49,902 bases of DNA from contig NZ_JADEXR010000034.1 in the NCBI RefSeq assembly GCF_015206995.1, positions 1 through 49,902 on the forward strand, read 5' to 3'. The stretch comes from an aff. Roholtiella sp. LEGE 12411 (GTDB lineage Bacteria > Cyanobacteriota > Cyanobacteriia > Cyanobacteriales > Nostocaceae). The position numbers and the translations under genes were made by a program. Of this stretch, positions 8,650-17,522 are shown in pieces. The notes under the pieces were generated by a model. That model was not told the origin of the DNA, made no database searches, and saw only the letters and a list, made by a program, of their open reading frames with translations. The stretch's first letter is position 1; each line of letters starts with the position of its first letter.

Positions 8650-10371
8650 ATGGCATCTACTATTCAGGCTTTACCAACAGAAGTCGTATATCTCATAACA
8701 GCTGGAGAGGTAATCGACTCTTTCGCTTCTGTGGTGAGGGAATTGGTAGAAAATTCCCTTGATGCAGGTGCAACGCGCATTGTGGTTTCTCTATGGCCAC
8801 AGCAGTGGCGAATCCACGTCGCAGATAATGGTTGTGCAATGAACATAGATGATTTGCAACAAGCAGCCACAGCCCACAGCACCAGCAAAATTCGCTCTAG
8901 TGCAGATTTGTGGAAAATTAACAGTTTGGGGTTTCGGGGTGAGGCGTTGCATAGTTTGACAACGCTAGCAGATTTAGAGATTTTGAGTCGTCCCCCAGGT
9001 GAAAACTTAGGATGGCGGGTTATCTATGGCGATAGCGGTAAAGTTATTCAAGTAGAAGCAACTGCGATCGCTCCTGGTACAGTTGTTATAGTTTCTAATC
9101 TCTTCGGTAATTGCTCATCTCGTCGTCAGGGATTGCCATCAGCCGCACAGCAAATAAAAGCTGTGCAATGGACAATTCAACAAATTGCTCTGTGTCATCC
9201 TCACGTTACTTGGCAAGTTTGTCAAAATGACCGTCAATGGTTCACTATTTGTCCCGCTGCTACAGCAGGAAAGCTATTGCCGCAAATTATACCCCAAGTT
9301 CGACCAGGTGATTTAGAGGAAGTGAGAGTAGAATTACCTTACCCTCCTAACTCAGAACTCAGCATTCAAAACTCCTGTACAGATGAGATTAATCGCGTTT
9401 CTAGTCCTAATTCAGCACTAAGCTTAGTGGTAGGATTACCAGACCGGTGTCATCGCCATCGTCCAGATTGGGTGCGTGTAGCAATCAACGGACGGATGGT
9501 TAAATCGCCGGAACTTGAGCAAACCATCTTATCAGCTTTTTACAAAACATTACCACGCGATCGCTATCCAATTTGTTTTCTACATCTTGCCATTTCTCCC
9601 GACCAAATTAACTGGAATCGCAATCCAACAAAAACCGAAATTTACCTCAACGAACTCAGTTATTGGCAAGAGCAAATTACCCAAGGAATTAACCAAGCAC
9701 TCCGCATTAGTTCTGCCAATTTCAAAGAAGCTGTTCACACAACACGAGTTGGTAAATTACTTAAAGCCGCAGAAGCCAAAGGCGGTTACAATTTTAATCC
9801 TCAAAATTCTAATGAAAGCAATGACACTCAGCACTCCCTAAAAGCCATTGCTCAAGTTAGCAACACCTATATTGTGGCGGAACATTCTGGTGGGATGTGG
9901 TTAGTAGAACAACACATAGCCCATGAACGAGTTTTGTATGAGCAATTATGCAATAACTGGCAACTTGTTCCTATGGAACCGTCAGTTATTCTTTATCAAT
10001 TGTCGCCAGCGCAAGTATCCCAACTGCAACGCATCGGTTTAGATATTGAACCCTTTGGCGAACAACTTTGGGCTGTCCGCACCTTACCTAAACTTTTGCA
10101 ACAGCGAGAAGATTGTGCAGAAGCAATTTTAGAACTTAGTTGGGGAGGCGATTTACAAACAGCCCAAGTAGCTGTCGCCTGTCGCAGTGCTATTCGTAAT
10201 GGTACACCCTTGAATCTGGAAGAAATGCAGACACTTTTAAATGAATGGCAACGCACTCGCAACCCTCGCACTTGTCCCCACGGACGCCCAATTTACTTGT
10301 CATTGGAAGAGTCAGCTTTAGCCCGGTTTTTCCGGCGTAATTGGGTCATTGGTAAAAGTCATGGGATTTGA
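8650..10371 (+). CDS. mutL: DNA mismatch repair protein MutL
   Basis: MutL links mismatch recognition by MutS to strand nicking. The 573 residues contain the GHKL ATPase domain: the ELVENSLDAG helix (catalytic Glu), VADNG, SKI and GFRGEAL (about residues 30-100). The C-terminal dimerisation/endonuclease domain follows from about 400. Nuclease-type metal motifs are present: EQHIAHERVLYE (consensus DQHAxxExxxxE, here with Glu replacing the first Asp and Ile for Ala), ACR, CPHGRP and FFRR. The first block reads LITAGEVID where IAAGEVVxRPAS is usual. The linker is short and Asn/Ser-rich. NagZ is convergent downstream. Confidence 0.95.
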   Translation: MASTIQALPTEVVYLITAGEVIDSFASVVRELVENSLDAGATRIVVSLWPQQWRIHVADNGCAMNIDDLQQAATAHSTSKIRSSADLWKINSLGFRGEALHSLTTLADLEILSRPPGENLGWRVIYGDSGKVIQVEATAIAPGTVVIVSNLFGNCSSRRQGLPSAAQQIKAVQWTIQQIALCHPHVTWQVCQNDRQWFTICPAATAGKLLPQIIPQVRPGDLEEVRVELPYPPNSELSIQNSCTDEINRVSSPNSALSLVVGLPDRCHRHRPDWVRVAINGRMVKSPELEQTILSAFYKTLPRDRYPICFLHLAISPDQINWNRNPTKTEIYLNELSYWQEQITQGINQALRISSANFKEAVHTTRVGKLLKAAEAKGGYNFNPQNSNESNDTQHSLKAIAQVSNTYIVAEHSGGMWLVEQHIAHERVLYEQLCNNWQLVPMEPSVILYQLSPAQVSQLQRIGLDIEPFGEQLWAVRTLPKLLQQREDCAEAILELSWGGDLQTAQVAVACRSAIRNGTPLNLEEMQTLLNEWQRTRNPRTCPHGRPIYLSLEESALARFFRRNWVIGKSHGI

Positions 10372-10543
10372 TACTACCTACCCCATAGGCGTATGGGTAT
10401 TCTTAAGCAATCCAAAAACGGATTCTCAAAGGTGCTATCAACATGGTTTTCATAACCAAGTTTCGTAGGTTAGTTTTCACAGAAGCGATGCTTGCAGATA
10501 TGGAGCCGATATTTGTGCTGGTGTTGGCTGCTAATCAATGTAT

Positions 10544-11629
10544 TCATAAAGAACAAGCGATCGCTAATTCTGCATGTTGTAGTAATGTATTTTTATCCAA
10601 AGCATGGACTATATATTGCGGAGTTTCCGCTAGTAGTTTCTCAATTCTGTTTCTAGCAGCTTCCACTACAGATTCATCTAGGCTACCGTTACTCAAAGAA
10701 TCAGCAAAATCTTCAGCAATATGATAAGTACGTTCTAGAGATGATGAATTGATATTGCGCGAAACAATAAACAAATCGCAGCCAGCACCAAATGCCCGTG
10801 CTATGGTACTCTTTTTCATAAACATATCTGATACAGCTTTCATATCCAGGTCGTCAGATATGACCACTCCTTCAAAGCCAAGTTCCTCCCGAAGTATGCT
10901 CTTGAGGATAGTTTGAGAGAGCGTTGCTGGCACATCAGCATCTATCTTAGGGAATAAGATGTGAGCTGTCATAATCAAAGGAACCTGCGCTTCGATGAGT
11001 GCTTTGAAGGGTATAAGTTCTCGAATTCGTAGGTCTTCTTTAGTCAAATTGAGTATCGGTAGCTCAATGTGAGAGTCTTTGCTCGTGTCTCCATGTCCGG
11101 GAAAGTGCTTAGCGCATCCTAAAATTCCTGACTCCTGAAGTCCGAGGAAGTAGTCACAAGCACCTTGAGCAGCAGTTTCGGGAGTATTACCAAAGGCGCG
11201 AGGGCCAATAACAGGGTTGTTGGGATGGGAAAAAATATCTGCTACAGGCGCAAAAGATAAGTTTACCCCTAGTGATTTTAGCTCAACACCTGTTGCTCTT
11301 GCTACTTCACGTGAGTGCGATCGCAACAGCAAGGCATAAGGAAATCGTGTAATTGGTAATGGTGTACGCACAACTCGACCTCCTTCATGGTCAAGAGTCA
11401 TGAATATAGAGTCGCGTTCAGCATATTGTCTTATCTGGTCGTTCAAATTGTTGAAGCTTTCTAACCAAATTTCGTAAGGGGTAGCATCTAAAAAGTTCTT
11501 ACCAAAAAAAATTACCCCAACTGGTTTCAATTCATTGAGTGCGCGTTTATCCTCATCACTTAACGTAGTACCGGAAATACCAAGAATCAGATGATGTCCA
11601 AAGCGCTGGAGCGTTTGCGATACTGCCAT
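10544..11629 (-). CDS. nagZ: Beta-N-acetylhexosaminidase, glycoside hydrolase family 3
   Basis: This 361-residue enzyme removes N-acetylglucosamine from muropeptides in peptidoglycan recycling. The GH3 landmarks are clear: KHFPGHGDTSKDSH (about residues 176-189), which includes the flexible loop carrying the His/Asp catalytic dyad, and GVVISDDLDMKAV with the nucleophile Asp (about 255-267). LDHEGGRVVR (about 79-88) matches the family's substrate-binding block. No signal peptide is visible, which fits a cytoplasmic NagZ. The start ATG has an AAGGAAAG ribosome-binding site. The gene stands alone. Confidence 0.9.
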   Translation of the reverse strand: MAVSQTLQRFGHHLILGISGTTLSDEDKRALNELKPVGVIFFGKNFLDATPYEIWLESFNNLNDQIRQYAERDSIFMTLDHEGGRVVRTPLPITRFPYALLLRSHSREVARATGVELKSLGVNLSFAPVADIFSHPNNPVIGPRAFGNTPETAAQGACDYFLGLQESGILGCAKHFPGHGDTSKDSHIELPILNLTKEDLRIRELIPFKALIEAQVPLIMTAHILFPKIDADVPATLSQTILKSILREELGFEGVVISDDLDMKAVSDMFMKKSTIARAFGAGCDLFIVSRNINSSSLERTYHIAEDFADSLSNGSLDESVVEAARNRIEKLLAETPQYIVHALDKNTLLQHAELAIACSL

Positions 11630-11777
11630 AATCTTTCCTTACCTGTAGCGAGTCCGCATTTGCTTTTAGCGTCTCGTAGAGAGCGTCATTACGAATTACG
11701 AATTATTTTAATAATGTCTATTTAATTTAGCATACAGCTTTATACAAACAATTATTAACCATGTATCTGCTGCATTG

Positions 11778-11807
11778 CTTAATAATCTCTGTAAATATCC
11801 TTAAATG
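11778..11807 (+). promoter_or_regulatory. Candidate PHO box upstream of pstB
   Basis: Three 8-bp units separated by exactly three bases read CTTAATAA, CTGTAAAT and CTTAAATG. Cyanobacterial PHO boxes are three CTTAACCT-like octamers at this spacing, bound by the phosphate regulator SphR/PhoB. The middle copy is weak. The site ends 87 bp before the pstB start, a sensible distance. Binding is inferred from spacing, partial match and the neighbouring phosphate gene. Confidence 0.4.
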
Positions 11808-11894
11808 TCCGCTTTTCAGAGTAACATAGTGAAATAGCACTGCTGATTTTTACTGCTTTACTTAGTAAATAATTGTGACATACATTTGGGAAAG

Positions 11895-12674
11895 ATGAGT
11901 AAACTAATTCCAGCCATCAGAGTTAAAAACCTCAACTTTTATTACGACACGCAAAAAATATTTGAAGGCGTGTCAATGGATATTCACCAAAATCAAATTA
12001 CGACAATTATTGGTTCTAGTGGTTGTGGCAAGTCTACTTTTATTAAAACCTTAAATCGCATGATTGAATTAGAAGGAGAAGTGAAAGTAGAAGGTAGGGT
12101 AGAATTTTTTGGACAGAATATTTATGAACGTCGCGTTAACTTAAATAGGTTACGCCGCCAAATTAGTATGGTTTTCCCCAGACCAAATCTTTTTCCCATG
12201 AGCGTTTATGATAATGTCGCTTATGGGGTGAAATTAGTGGGATGGCGTCCGAAAGTAGAATTAGATCAGATTGTCGAATCTGCCCTAAAAGCTGGCGATC
12301 TTTGGGATGAAATAAAAAATAAACTCCATAAATCTGCTTTAGAGCTTTCTGGAGGTCAACAACAACGACTGTGTATTGCTCGTGCTTTAGCAGTCAAACC
12401 GAAAGTTCTCTTGATGGATGAGCCTTGTTCGGGTCTTGATCCGATCGCTAGTATGAAAATTGAGAACTTAATTCATAATTTGCGCTCCGAGTTGACAATT
12501 GTGATTGTCACTCATAGTATGCAGCAAGTTACTCGTTTATCTGATTTCACAGCGTTCTTTTATACTAATGAAAATCGCGTTACTCAAATGCTTGAATTTG
12601 GCACTACAAATAAAATCTTTACCAGCGCTCTTGATTCTCGCACCCGCGACTATGTTTTAGCGCGTGTCAATTGA
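11895..12674 (+). CDS. pstB: Phosphate ABC transporter ATP-binding protein
   Basis: This 259-residue ATPase belongs to the PstSCAB high-affinity phosphate importer. It has Walker A GSSGCGKST, the signature LSGGQQQR, Walker B VLLMDEP and the switch His in VTHS. The N-terminus LIPAIRVKNLNFYY and the block FPMSVYDNVAYG are typical of PstB. Where most PstB proteins have a Gln (Q-loop, VFQKPNPFP), this one has Pro (VFPRPNLFP). I recall the same change in some cyanobacterial PstB paralogues. I start it at the ATG at 11895, not the in-frame TTG three codons earlier. No pstS, pstC or pstA is adjacent, so it is an orphan here. A terminator follows. Confidence 0.88.
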   Translation: MSKLIPAIRVKNLNFYYDTQKIFEGVSMDIHQNQITTIIGSSGCGKSTFIKTLNRMIELEGEVKVEGRVEFFGQNIYERRVNLNRLRRQISMVFPRPNLFPMSVYDNVAYGVKLVGWRPKVELDQIVESALKAGDLWDEIKNKLHKSALELSGGQQQRLCIARALAVKPKVLLMDEPCSGLDPIASMKIENLIHNLRSELTIVIVTHSMQQVTRLSDFTAFFYTNENRVTQMLEFGTTNKIFTSALDSRTRDYVLARVN

Positions 12675-12793
12675 GGTTTTTGTTGTGATTATTTAGATTT
12701 GTTTTTACAAAATCTATTCTCAAGTGAATGTAATCAATCTTTACTTAGTAAATTTCATCTAAATTGGGTGAAATACAATACATTTCGGTTAAG

Positions 12794-12841
12794 GGTGAAA
12801 GGTTCAACGCAAAGGGTTTGAATTCACCCTTTCACCTTTTT
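12794..12841 (+). terminator. Rho-independent terminator after pstB
   Basis: GGTGAAAGG (12794-12802) pairs with CCTTTCACC (12828-12836), with further TTCAA/TTGAA pairing inside, and a T run follows at once. It lies about 120 bp past the pstB stop. Confidence 0.8.
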
Positions 12842-12882
12842 CTAGTCCATAAGAAAGTTGTTAAGTTTGTCTGAAAAGTATT

Positions 12883-12920
12883 GGGTAGAAGGAGACTTTT
12901 TTCTTTATCTCCTTCTACCC
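12883..12920. terminator. 13-bp perfect inverted repeat between convergent genes
   Basis: GGGTAGAAGGAGA (12883-12895) and its exact complement (12908-12920) are separated by a 12-base T-rich loop. It lies about 50 bp past the end of the minus-strand PA14/sugar-dehydrogenase gene. No T run follows on either strand, so it may stabilise the mRNA end rather than be a classical terminator. Confidence 0.5.
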
Positions 12921-12973
12921 TAAAACTACTTAATCAGTTTCTTGAAAAGGGAAAATTAACAAAAATCTGATCT

Positions 12974-15900
12974 CTAAGCAGACCGCCAGCGCTCTATTTT
13001 CCCTGAATACAAGCTTACATAGTAAATATTTCCATCGTCTCCAGTTCTAATATCCACAGGCGACACTAAACCGGAGGCGAACCGTCTAGTTGAGACAAAT
13101 TCACCTTCACTGTTCAATGTCACAGCATCCACAGTTCCTTTACTCGCATCACCAATAAACAAGGTATTCTGATAAATTGAGGGGAAAGTATTACCTGTGT
13201 AAAAATCACCTACAACGATGGCATTCCCAGGAGTCCCAGTATTATAGTGTATGTAAGTGTAAGCAGGTGCTGTGACTGTTGAGCCACTATTATAGAGGGC
13301 TGTTGCTGATGGCGCTGTATCTGGGCTAGTGGCATAATTTGGTTGTTTTTGGTTGACTATATTGCCATTAGCATCAATACCACCTTCAAAGTAGGGCCAA
13401 CCAAAGTTAGCTCCTTTTTTGCCGATGTTGACCTCTTCCCACTTCCTCCAACCTACATCACCGATGACGGGAGTGTTATTTTTTGGATCTACGGTGAAGC
13501 GGAAGGGGTTACGCAGCCCTGAGTTATAGACCTTGGAACGATTACTATTTGGATCATCATTGTAGAAGGGATTATCTGCTAAGCCTTCACCAGTAATTGG
13601 GTCAATCCGTAGGATTTTACCCGACAGATTATCGATATCTTGGATACGAAGTGCTCGCGGATCTACCTTGTTGTAGGAAGTACCATCGCCGATGCTAACA
13701 AATAGTGAACCATCAGTTCCAAAGCGTACACTACCAATTGAGTGAGATTCGCTATCGCTGGCTATATAATCCTGAACGTTAGTGATGTTGTCGAGATTGT
13801 TTAAATAATCTTGAGTATTGGCAAATAGCGTGCCAGTAGTTTTGTTGAGAATCCCTGATGGTGCAGGGTTATTTGTATTGTCAGGGCTGACACTTGTGCT
13901 ATTTGCATCTGGACGACTGAGATATTGCCAAGTGCTGTTTTTGCCCAGCAAGACAACTTCGCTGTTAGCGATCGCAGTAGTATAGTTGGTGTTAGCGTCG
14001 GCTGTCACCCGAATTAGGCGTGCGTTACGATTACCAGCCTGGTCAGCATCGTCCAATTTGCTACTGGTAGTATTTGTATAGACTTCTGGAGCATCGTAGG
14101 TGAACAATAGGTAAACGTAGGGATTTTTAGAGAAATCCGGATGCACGGCAATGCCTAGCAAACCGCGATCGCGTGTATCATTCACCTGTCGAGAAATATC
14201 GATAAATGGCGTCGATAGTAACTTGCCATTGTCAAACACTTTCACTACCCCATTTTTCTGGGCAATGAACATGCGTTGACTGTCGGGTGTCCAATCAAAA
14301 GCTGTTGGACTACTCAGGCCGGAAACCACAGTCTCTTTAACAAAGCTACCAGGGTCATCATCAATGATTGAAATCACAGACGTGTCTTCGGTATTTAGTG
14401 TTACTCCAATTGCGTTACTGAATTTCAAAGAAAAGCTTTCATTCGTTTCACCAACGGTGTCATTAATTATGGGGATAGTAATAGTTGTACTGGTTTGTCC
14501 CACTGCAAAGTTTAGGGTTCCAGATACAGCCTCGTAATCAGATACAACTTTAGCAGTCCCGTCCACGGTTGTGTAATCTACACTAGCAGTTGCCGAATCA
14601 TTACCCCGTGTAACGGTAATAGTAGCACTACCATCTTTCTCATTAATTAGTGGCTGAGAGATATTCACGTCAGAGCGATCATCATCTTGAATCGTAATTA
14701 TAGTAGTTCTCTGAATTCCAAGGGTTCCATCTGTTGGTTGGTCGATCACGAAACTAAAAGTTTCATTCGGTTCTAAGAATGAATTGTTCAGGATCGGAAT
14801 GATGATGTTTTTACTGGTTTCTCCAGCCGCAAAGGTAATTGTCCCAGCAGTTTTAGTGTAGTCACTCCCTGCTTTGGCGCTTTCATCTAGAGTTTCATAC
14901 TTAACTGAAGATGTACCACTTAAATCATCACCACTTCGCAGCAAAGTGATACTCACATTACCAGCAGATTCACTCACACTTTCAGGAGATGGCCCCAATG
15001 TCATGATGGGTACAGAGACTGGTAAATAAAGTTGGGACTGGGGAATAATTTCTTTAGTTTGAGAAGAACTTGACCAATAGAGTTTGGAAATCGCTCCAAA
15101 TTTATTTTCGTAGTACTCCATGCTAATGTCGTACTTCTGACCTGCAACTAGTGCGATCGTCCCGCTAGATTGTGTGGGGCTTTGGTCGACAAACTGATTG
15201 ACAATTTGTTTACCGTTCACCGATAGTCGCACACCATCATCAGCCAAAGCGTAGAAGGTGTAGGTTTCGCTGTACCTGGCTTCTACCCGACCTGTCCATC
15301 GGACTGAAAAAGTATCTGCACCTATGGACGGAGCGGGAGAATTGCTAACCCAATCAAAGTTCACCGTCCCATCAGTACGAGTTAGCTTCAGGTCGGTGAA
15401 GTCTTTGTTGTCGTAATACTCTCCCTTGAGTCCTATACCTTTACCTATGGGAGTTGGATTTGTAGGAGTTGTGGGATCTGCACTATACAGTTGGGACTGG
15501 GGAATAATTTCTTTGGCTTGAGAAGAACTAGACCAGGAAAGCTTGGAAATTGCTTCAAATTTGTTTTCGTAGTACTCCATCGTAATGTCGTACTTCTGAC
15601 CTGCAACTAGTGCGATCTTCCCGCTAGATTCTGTAGGGCGTTGGTCGATAAACCTATTGATAATTTGTTTACCGTTCACCGATAGTCGCACACCATCATC
15701 AGCCAAAGCGTAGAAGGTATAGGTTTCGCTGTACCTGGCTTCTACCTGACCTGTCCATCGCACTGAAAAAGTATCTGCACCTATAGACGGAGCAGGAGAA
15801 TTGCTAACCCAATCAAAGTTCACCGTCCCATCAGTACGAGTTAGCTTGAAGTCGGTGAAGTCTTTGTTGTCGTAATAATCTCCCTTGAGTCCATTTCCCG

Positions 15901-16045
15901 CAGAGAGCTTACTATCACTAGCTCGAGCGGTTACGACTGAATTCTGTTGAGTTGTATCTAAAGGCGATTGATTAGCAATTACTGAACTCGTATTTGCATT
16001 AGGATCTAATGGATTGTTAGAGTTAGGACTAGCAAGATTATTCAT
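12974..16045 (-). CDS. PA14 x2 - Calx-beta x2 - glucose/sorbosone dehydrogenase protein
   Basis: This 1023-residue modular protein is probably extracellular or outer-surface. After a Ser/Asn-rich start come two PA14 domains (about residues 52-187 and 204-341), both beginning GLKG(D/E)YYDNKDFTD. Two Calx-beta domains follow (about 350-560), ending in TIQDDD and SIIDDD, as in sodium-calcium exchangers and adhesins. The C-terminal half (about 570-1023) is a six-bladed glucose/sorbosone dehydrogenase-type propeller, with GLLGIAVHPDF, GDGTSYNKVD, LSGKILRIDP and SGLRNPFR. PA14 usually binds glycans, and Calx-beta binds calcium. No Sec signal is visible; repeat-rich cyanobacterial proteins like this often leave by type I secretion, an inference here. 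Substrate and PQQ dependence are unproven. Confidence 0.85.
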   Translation of the reverse strand: MNNLASPNSNNPLDPNANTSSVIANQSPLDTTQQNSVVTARASDSKLSAGNGLKGDYYDNKDFTDFKLTRTDGTVNFDWVSNSPAPSIGADTFSVRWTGQVEARYSETYTFYALADDGVRLSVNGKQIINRFIDQRPTESSGKIALVAGQKYDITMEYYENKFEAISKLSWSSSSQAKEIIPQSQLYSADPTTPTNPTPIGKGIGLKGEYYDNKDFTDLKLTRTDGTVNFDWVSNSPAPSIGADTFSVRWTGRVEARYSETYTFYALADDGVRLSVNGKQIVNQFVDQSPTQSSGTIALVAGQKYDISMEYYENKFGAISKLYWSSSSQTKEIIPQSQLYLPVSVPIMTLGPSPESVSESAGNVSITLLRSGDDLSGTSSVKYETLDESAKAGSDYTKTAGTITFAAGETSKNIIIPILNNSFLEPNETFSFVIDQPTDGTLGIQRTTIITIQDDDRSDVNISQPLINEKDGSATITVTRGNDSATASVDYTTVDGTAKVVSDYEAVSGTLNFAVGQTSTTITIPIINDTVGETNESFSLKFSNAIGVTLNTEDTSVISIIDDDPGSFVKETVVSGLSSPTAFDWTPDSQRMFIAQKNGVVKVFDNGKLLSTPFIDISRQVNDTRDRGLLGIAVHPDFSKNPYVYLLFTYDAPEVYTNTTSSKLDDADQAGNRNARLIRVTADANTNYTTAIANSEVVLLGKNSTWQYLSRPDANSTSVSPDNTNNPAPSGILNKTTGTLFANTQDYLNNLDNITNVQDYIASDSESHSIGSVRFGTDGSLFVSIGDGTSYNKVDPRALRIQDIDNLSGKILRIDPITGEGLADNPFYNDDPNSNRSKVYNSGLRNPFRFTVDPKNNTPVIGDVGWRKWEEVNIGKKGANFGWPYFEGGIDANGNIVNQKQPNYATSPDTAPSATALYNSGSTVTAPAYTYIHYNTGTPGNAIVVGDFYTGNTFPSIYQNTLFIGDASKGTVDAVTLNSEGEFVSTRRFASGLVSPVDIRTGDDGNIYYVSLYSGKIERWRSA
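15031..15880. repeat. Tandem duplication encoding the two PA14 domains
   Basis: Two arms of roughly 390 bp lie about 459 bp apart (starts near 15031 and 15490). They are nearly identical over long stretches, for example around the block encoding YTFYALADDGVRLSVNGKQI. The DNA-level similarity implies a recent duplication or ongoing gene conversion between the domains. Confidence 0.8.
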
Positions 16046-17198
16046 TGAGATATATGCCTCACGACTAAGTTGAAACCAACACCCTAATAAATACTTGAGG
16101 GTGAATTTTATCTTGTAAGTTTTTAAATCAACGCAAATTTATAGTATGAAAATCATAAATTTGAGTTATGAAAATGATTTTTTAATCTAGACGACCAGCA
16201 TAATAACGTAAGCTAATGCAAGCACGCCAAAAAAGGTAAAAGAGTATTTAAGGCATTAATTAGGGCTGTATGAAAATTTATCTCAGCCTATTATTTTAGG
16301 AATCTAAATTTTTGTATTAGTGCCCGCTTTTTGAGAAAATTACAATCTTTGATATGCAAATATTTTGTTTGATGAATTTAATTAAGTTGATTCATCAACT
16401 AATTATCCACATTAATTATTCCAAATATAACGTGATTCTATCAAAATAGACTTCTGGCTAAAAAAGAAGCTATTTTTACTCGGTTATTTTTGGGATAATA
16501 CTAAATAATAGGCTTAAACACTACTTCTATAACTACTATTTTTGAAAACTTATAATTTAACTAACATGCAAGTAAATGCATGAAATTTTAGTAAATGTAG
16601 TGCTTAGCAAGGACAAATACGTACTTATAGATTTGGAATTTCAGATTTCGTCATTTATATGTAAATTAAGTAATTACCCTGGTTTAACTAGTTCATTACA
16701 TATTTGACACTAGATACCAGTACTATGTCTATTTTTTTTAGGAGGATTGTTTAAATATTTACATAGATATCTAGTTTTTAAAGCTATATCAAAGTTTTTC
16801 TAAGCCTTGAGTGAAAATCACCAAAATACGGGATAATCACTTGTTTTCTGGATTACAAATACAATAAATATATGAAAATTTTATGAAGAAAACCGTTGAT
16901 ATTTAAAGATTAAAAATAATAGTATCATTATTCAGTTGCTTGATCATCGTGCCATTTCAAAAGCTAAAACAAGTTTTATATTTATATATTGTACAAGTTT
17001 ATTCAGTGTATTTCAGTAAATGGGTATTAATAAACATAACTTGAAAAATAACCCAATATCCTTAAAAAGTTAATAATAAAGAAGTTTTTGACTATCTACT
17101 TTATAATGATGTTTAATTTTACCTATGTATTTATTTTTTTTGTGGTTTTTAACACAAAAATTACATATATCTCAGCTTGAATATAAATAGCTCACCCA
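16046..17198. other. AT-rich intergenic region without genes
   Basis: About 1.15 kb of strongly AT-rich DNA separates the divergently transcribed sugar-dehydrogenase protein and mgtE leader. I find no open frame with a plausible start, no strong hairpin and no repeat family member. It must hold promoters for both flanks, but none stands out. Confidence 0.5.
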
Positions 17199-17400
17199 TT
17201 TGCTCCGCTATCAGGTGAGGCTTGCCCCAACTTCTCTTTGCAGCATCGCAGTTTTTCTCGGGAGTTCCCTCCTACAAACTGCTCTTGCTTTAAAGCTAAG
17301 TGTCTATGCTCTAGATGGAATGGCACTAAGAAAAGCCCAAAGGCTTGTGTCGCCACCTAGAAGCCCTATCCTGAGTGCTAGTCCATGTCTATGCCACAAA
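17199..17400 (+). promoter_or_regulatory. Probable M-box (ykoK-type) magnesium riboswitch
   Basis: A GC-richer island of about 200 bases in AT-rich DNA lies directly ahead of mgtE. Matches to the M-box consensus appear in the right order: AGGTGAGGCT (17213-17222), GTCGCCA (17349-17355, consensus GACGCCA), and CCTATCC then GAGTGCTA (17364-17380, consensus CCUAUGCC then CAGUGCUA). Local hairpins support a folded RNA: GCAGTTT/AAACTGC (17248-17254 with 17276-17282) enclosing GGGA/TCCC, and AAGCC/GGCTT near 17333-17346. M-boxes bind Mg2+ and shut off magnesium transporter genes. The middle part diverges from the Bacillus sequence, so the assignment is probable, not certain. Confidence 0.55.
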
Positions 17401-17522
17401 GACCAATAAAAATAGCTCGTTAACCTAAAGTAGGAAAAATCACAAGTTTGACGTTTCACATTCCCACTTTCCCCTAGACTAAGGGCAGCAACTTTGTTCC
17501 AACTGGCTGAGGAAAGTAAACT

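Noticed and set aside
10443-10724. 93-codon plus-strand ORF after mutL
   Set aside because: It is largely the antisense shadow of the nagZ 3' end.
17200-17409. 69-codon ORF ahead of mgtE
   Set aside because: It starts at TTG without a ribosome-binding site, has an unconvincing composition, and coincides with the M-box-like RNA, which explains the region better.
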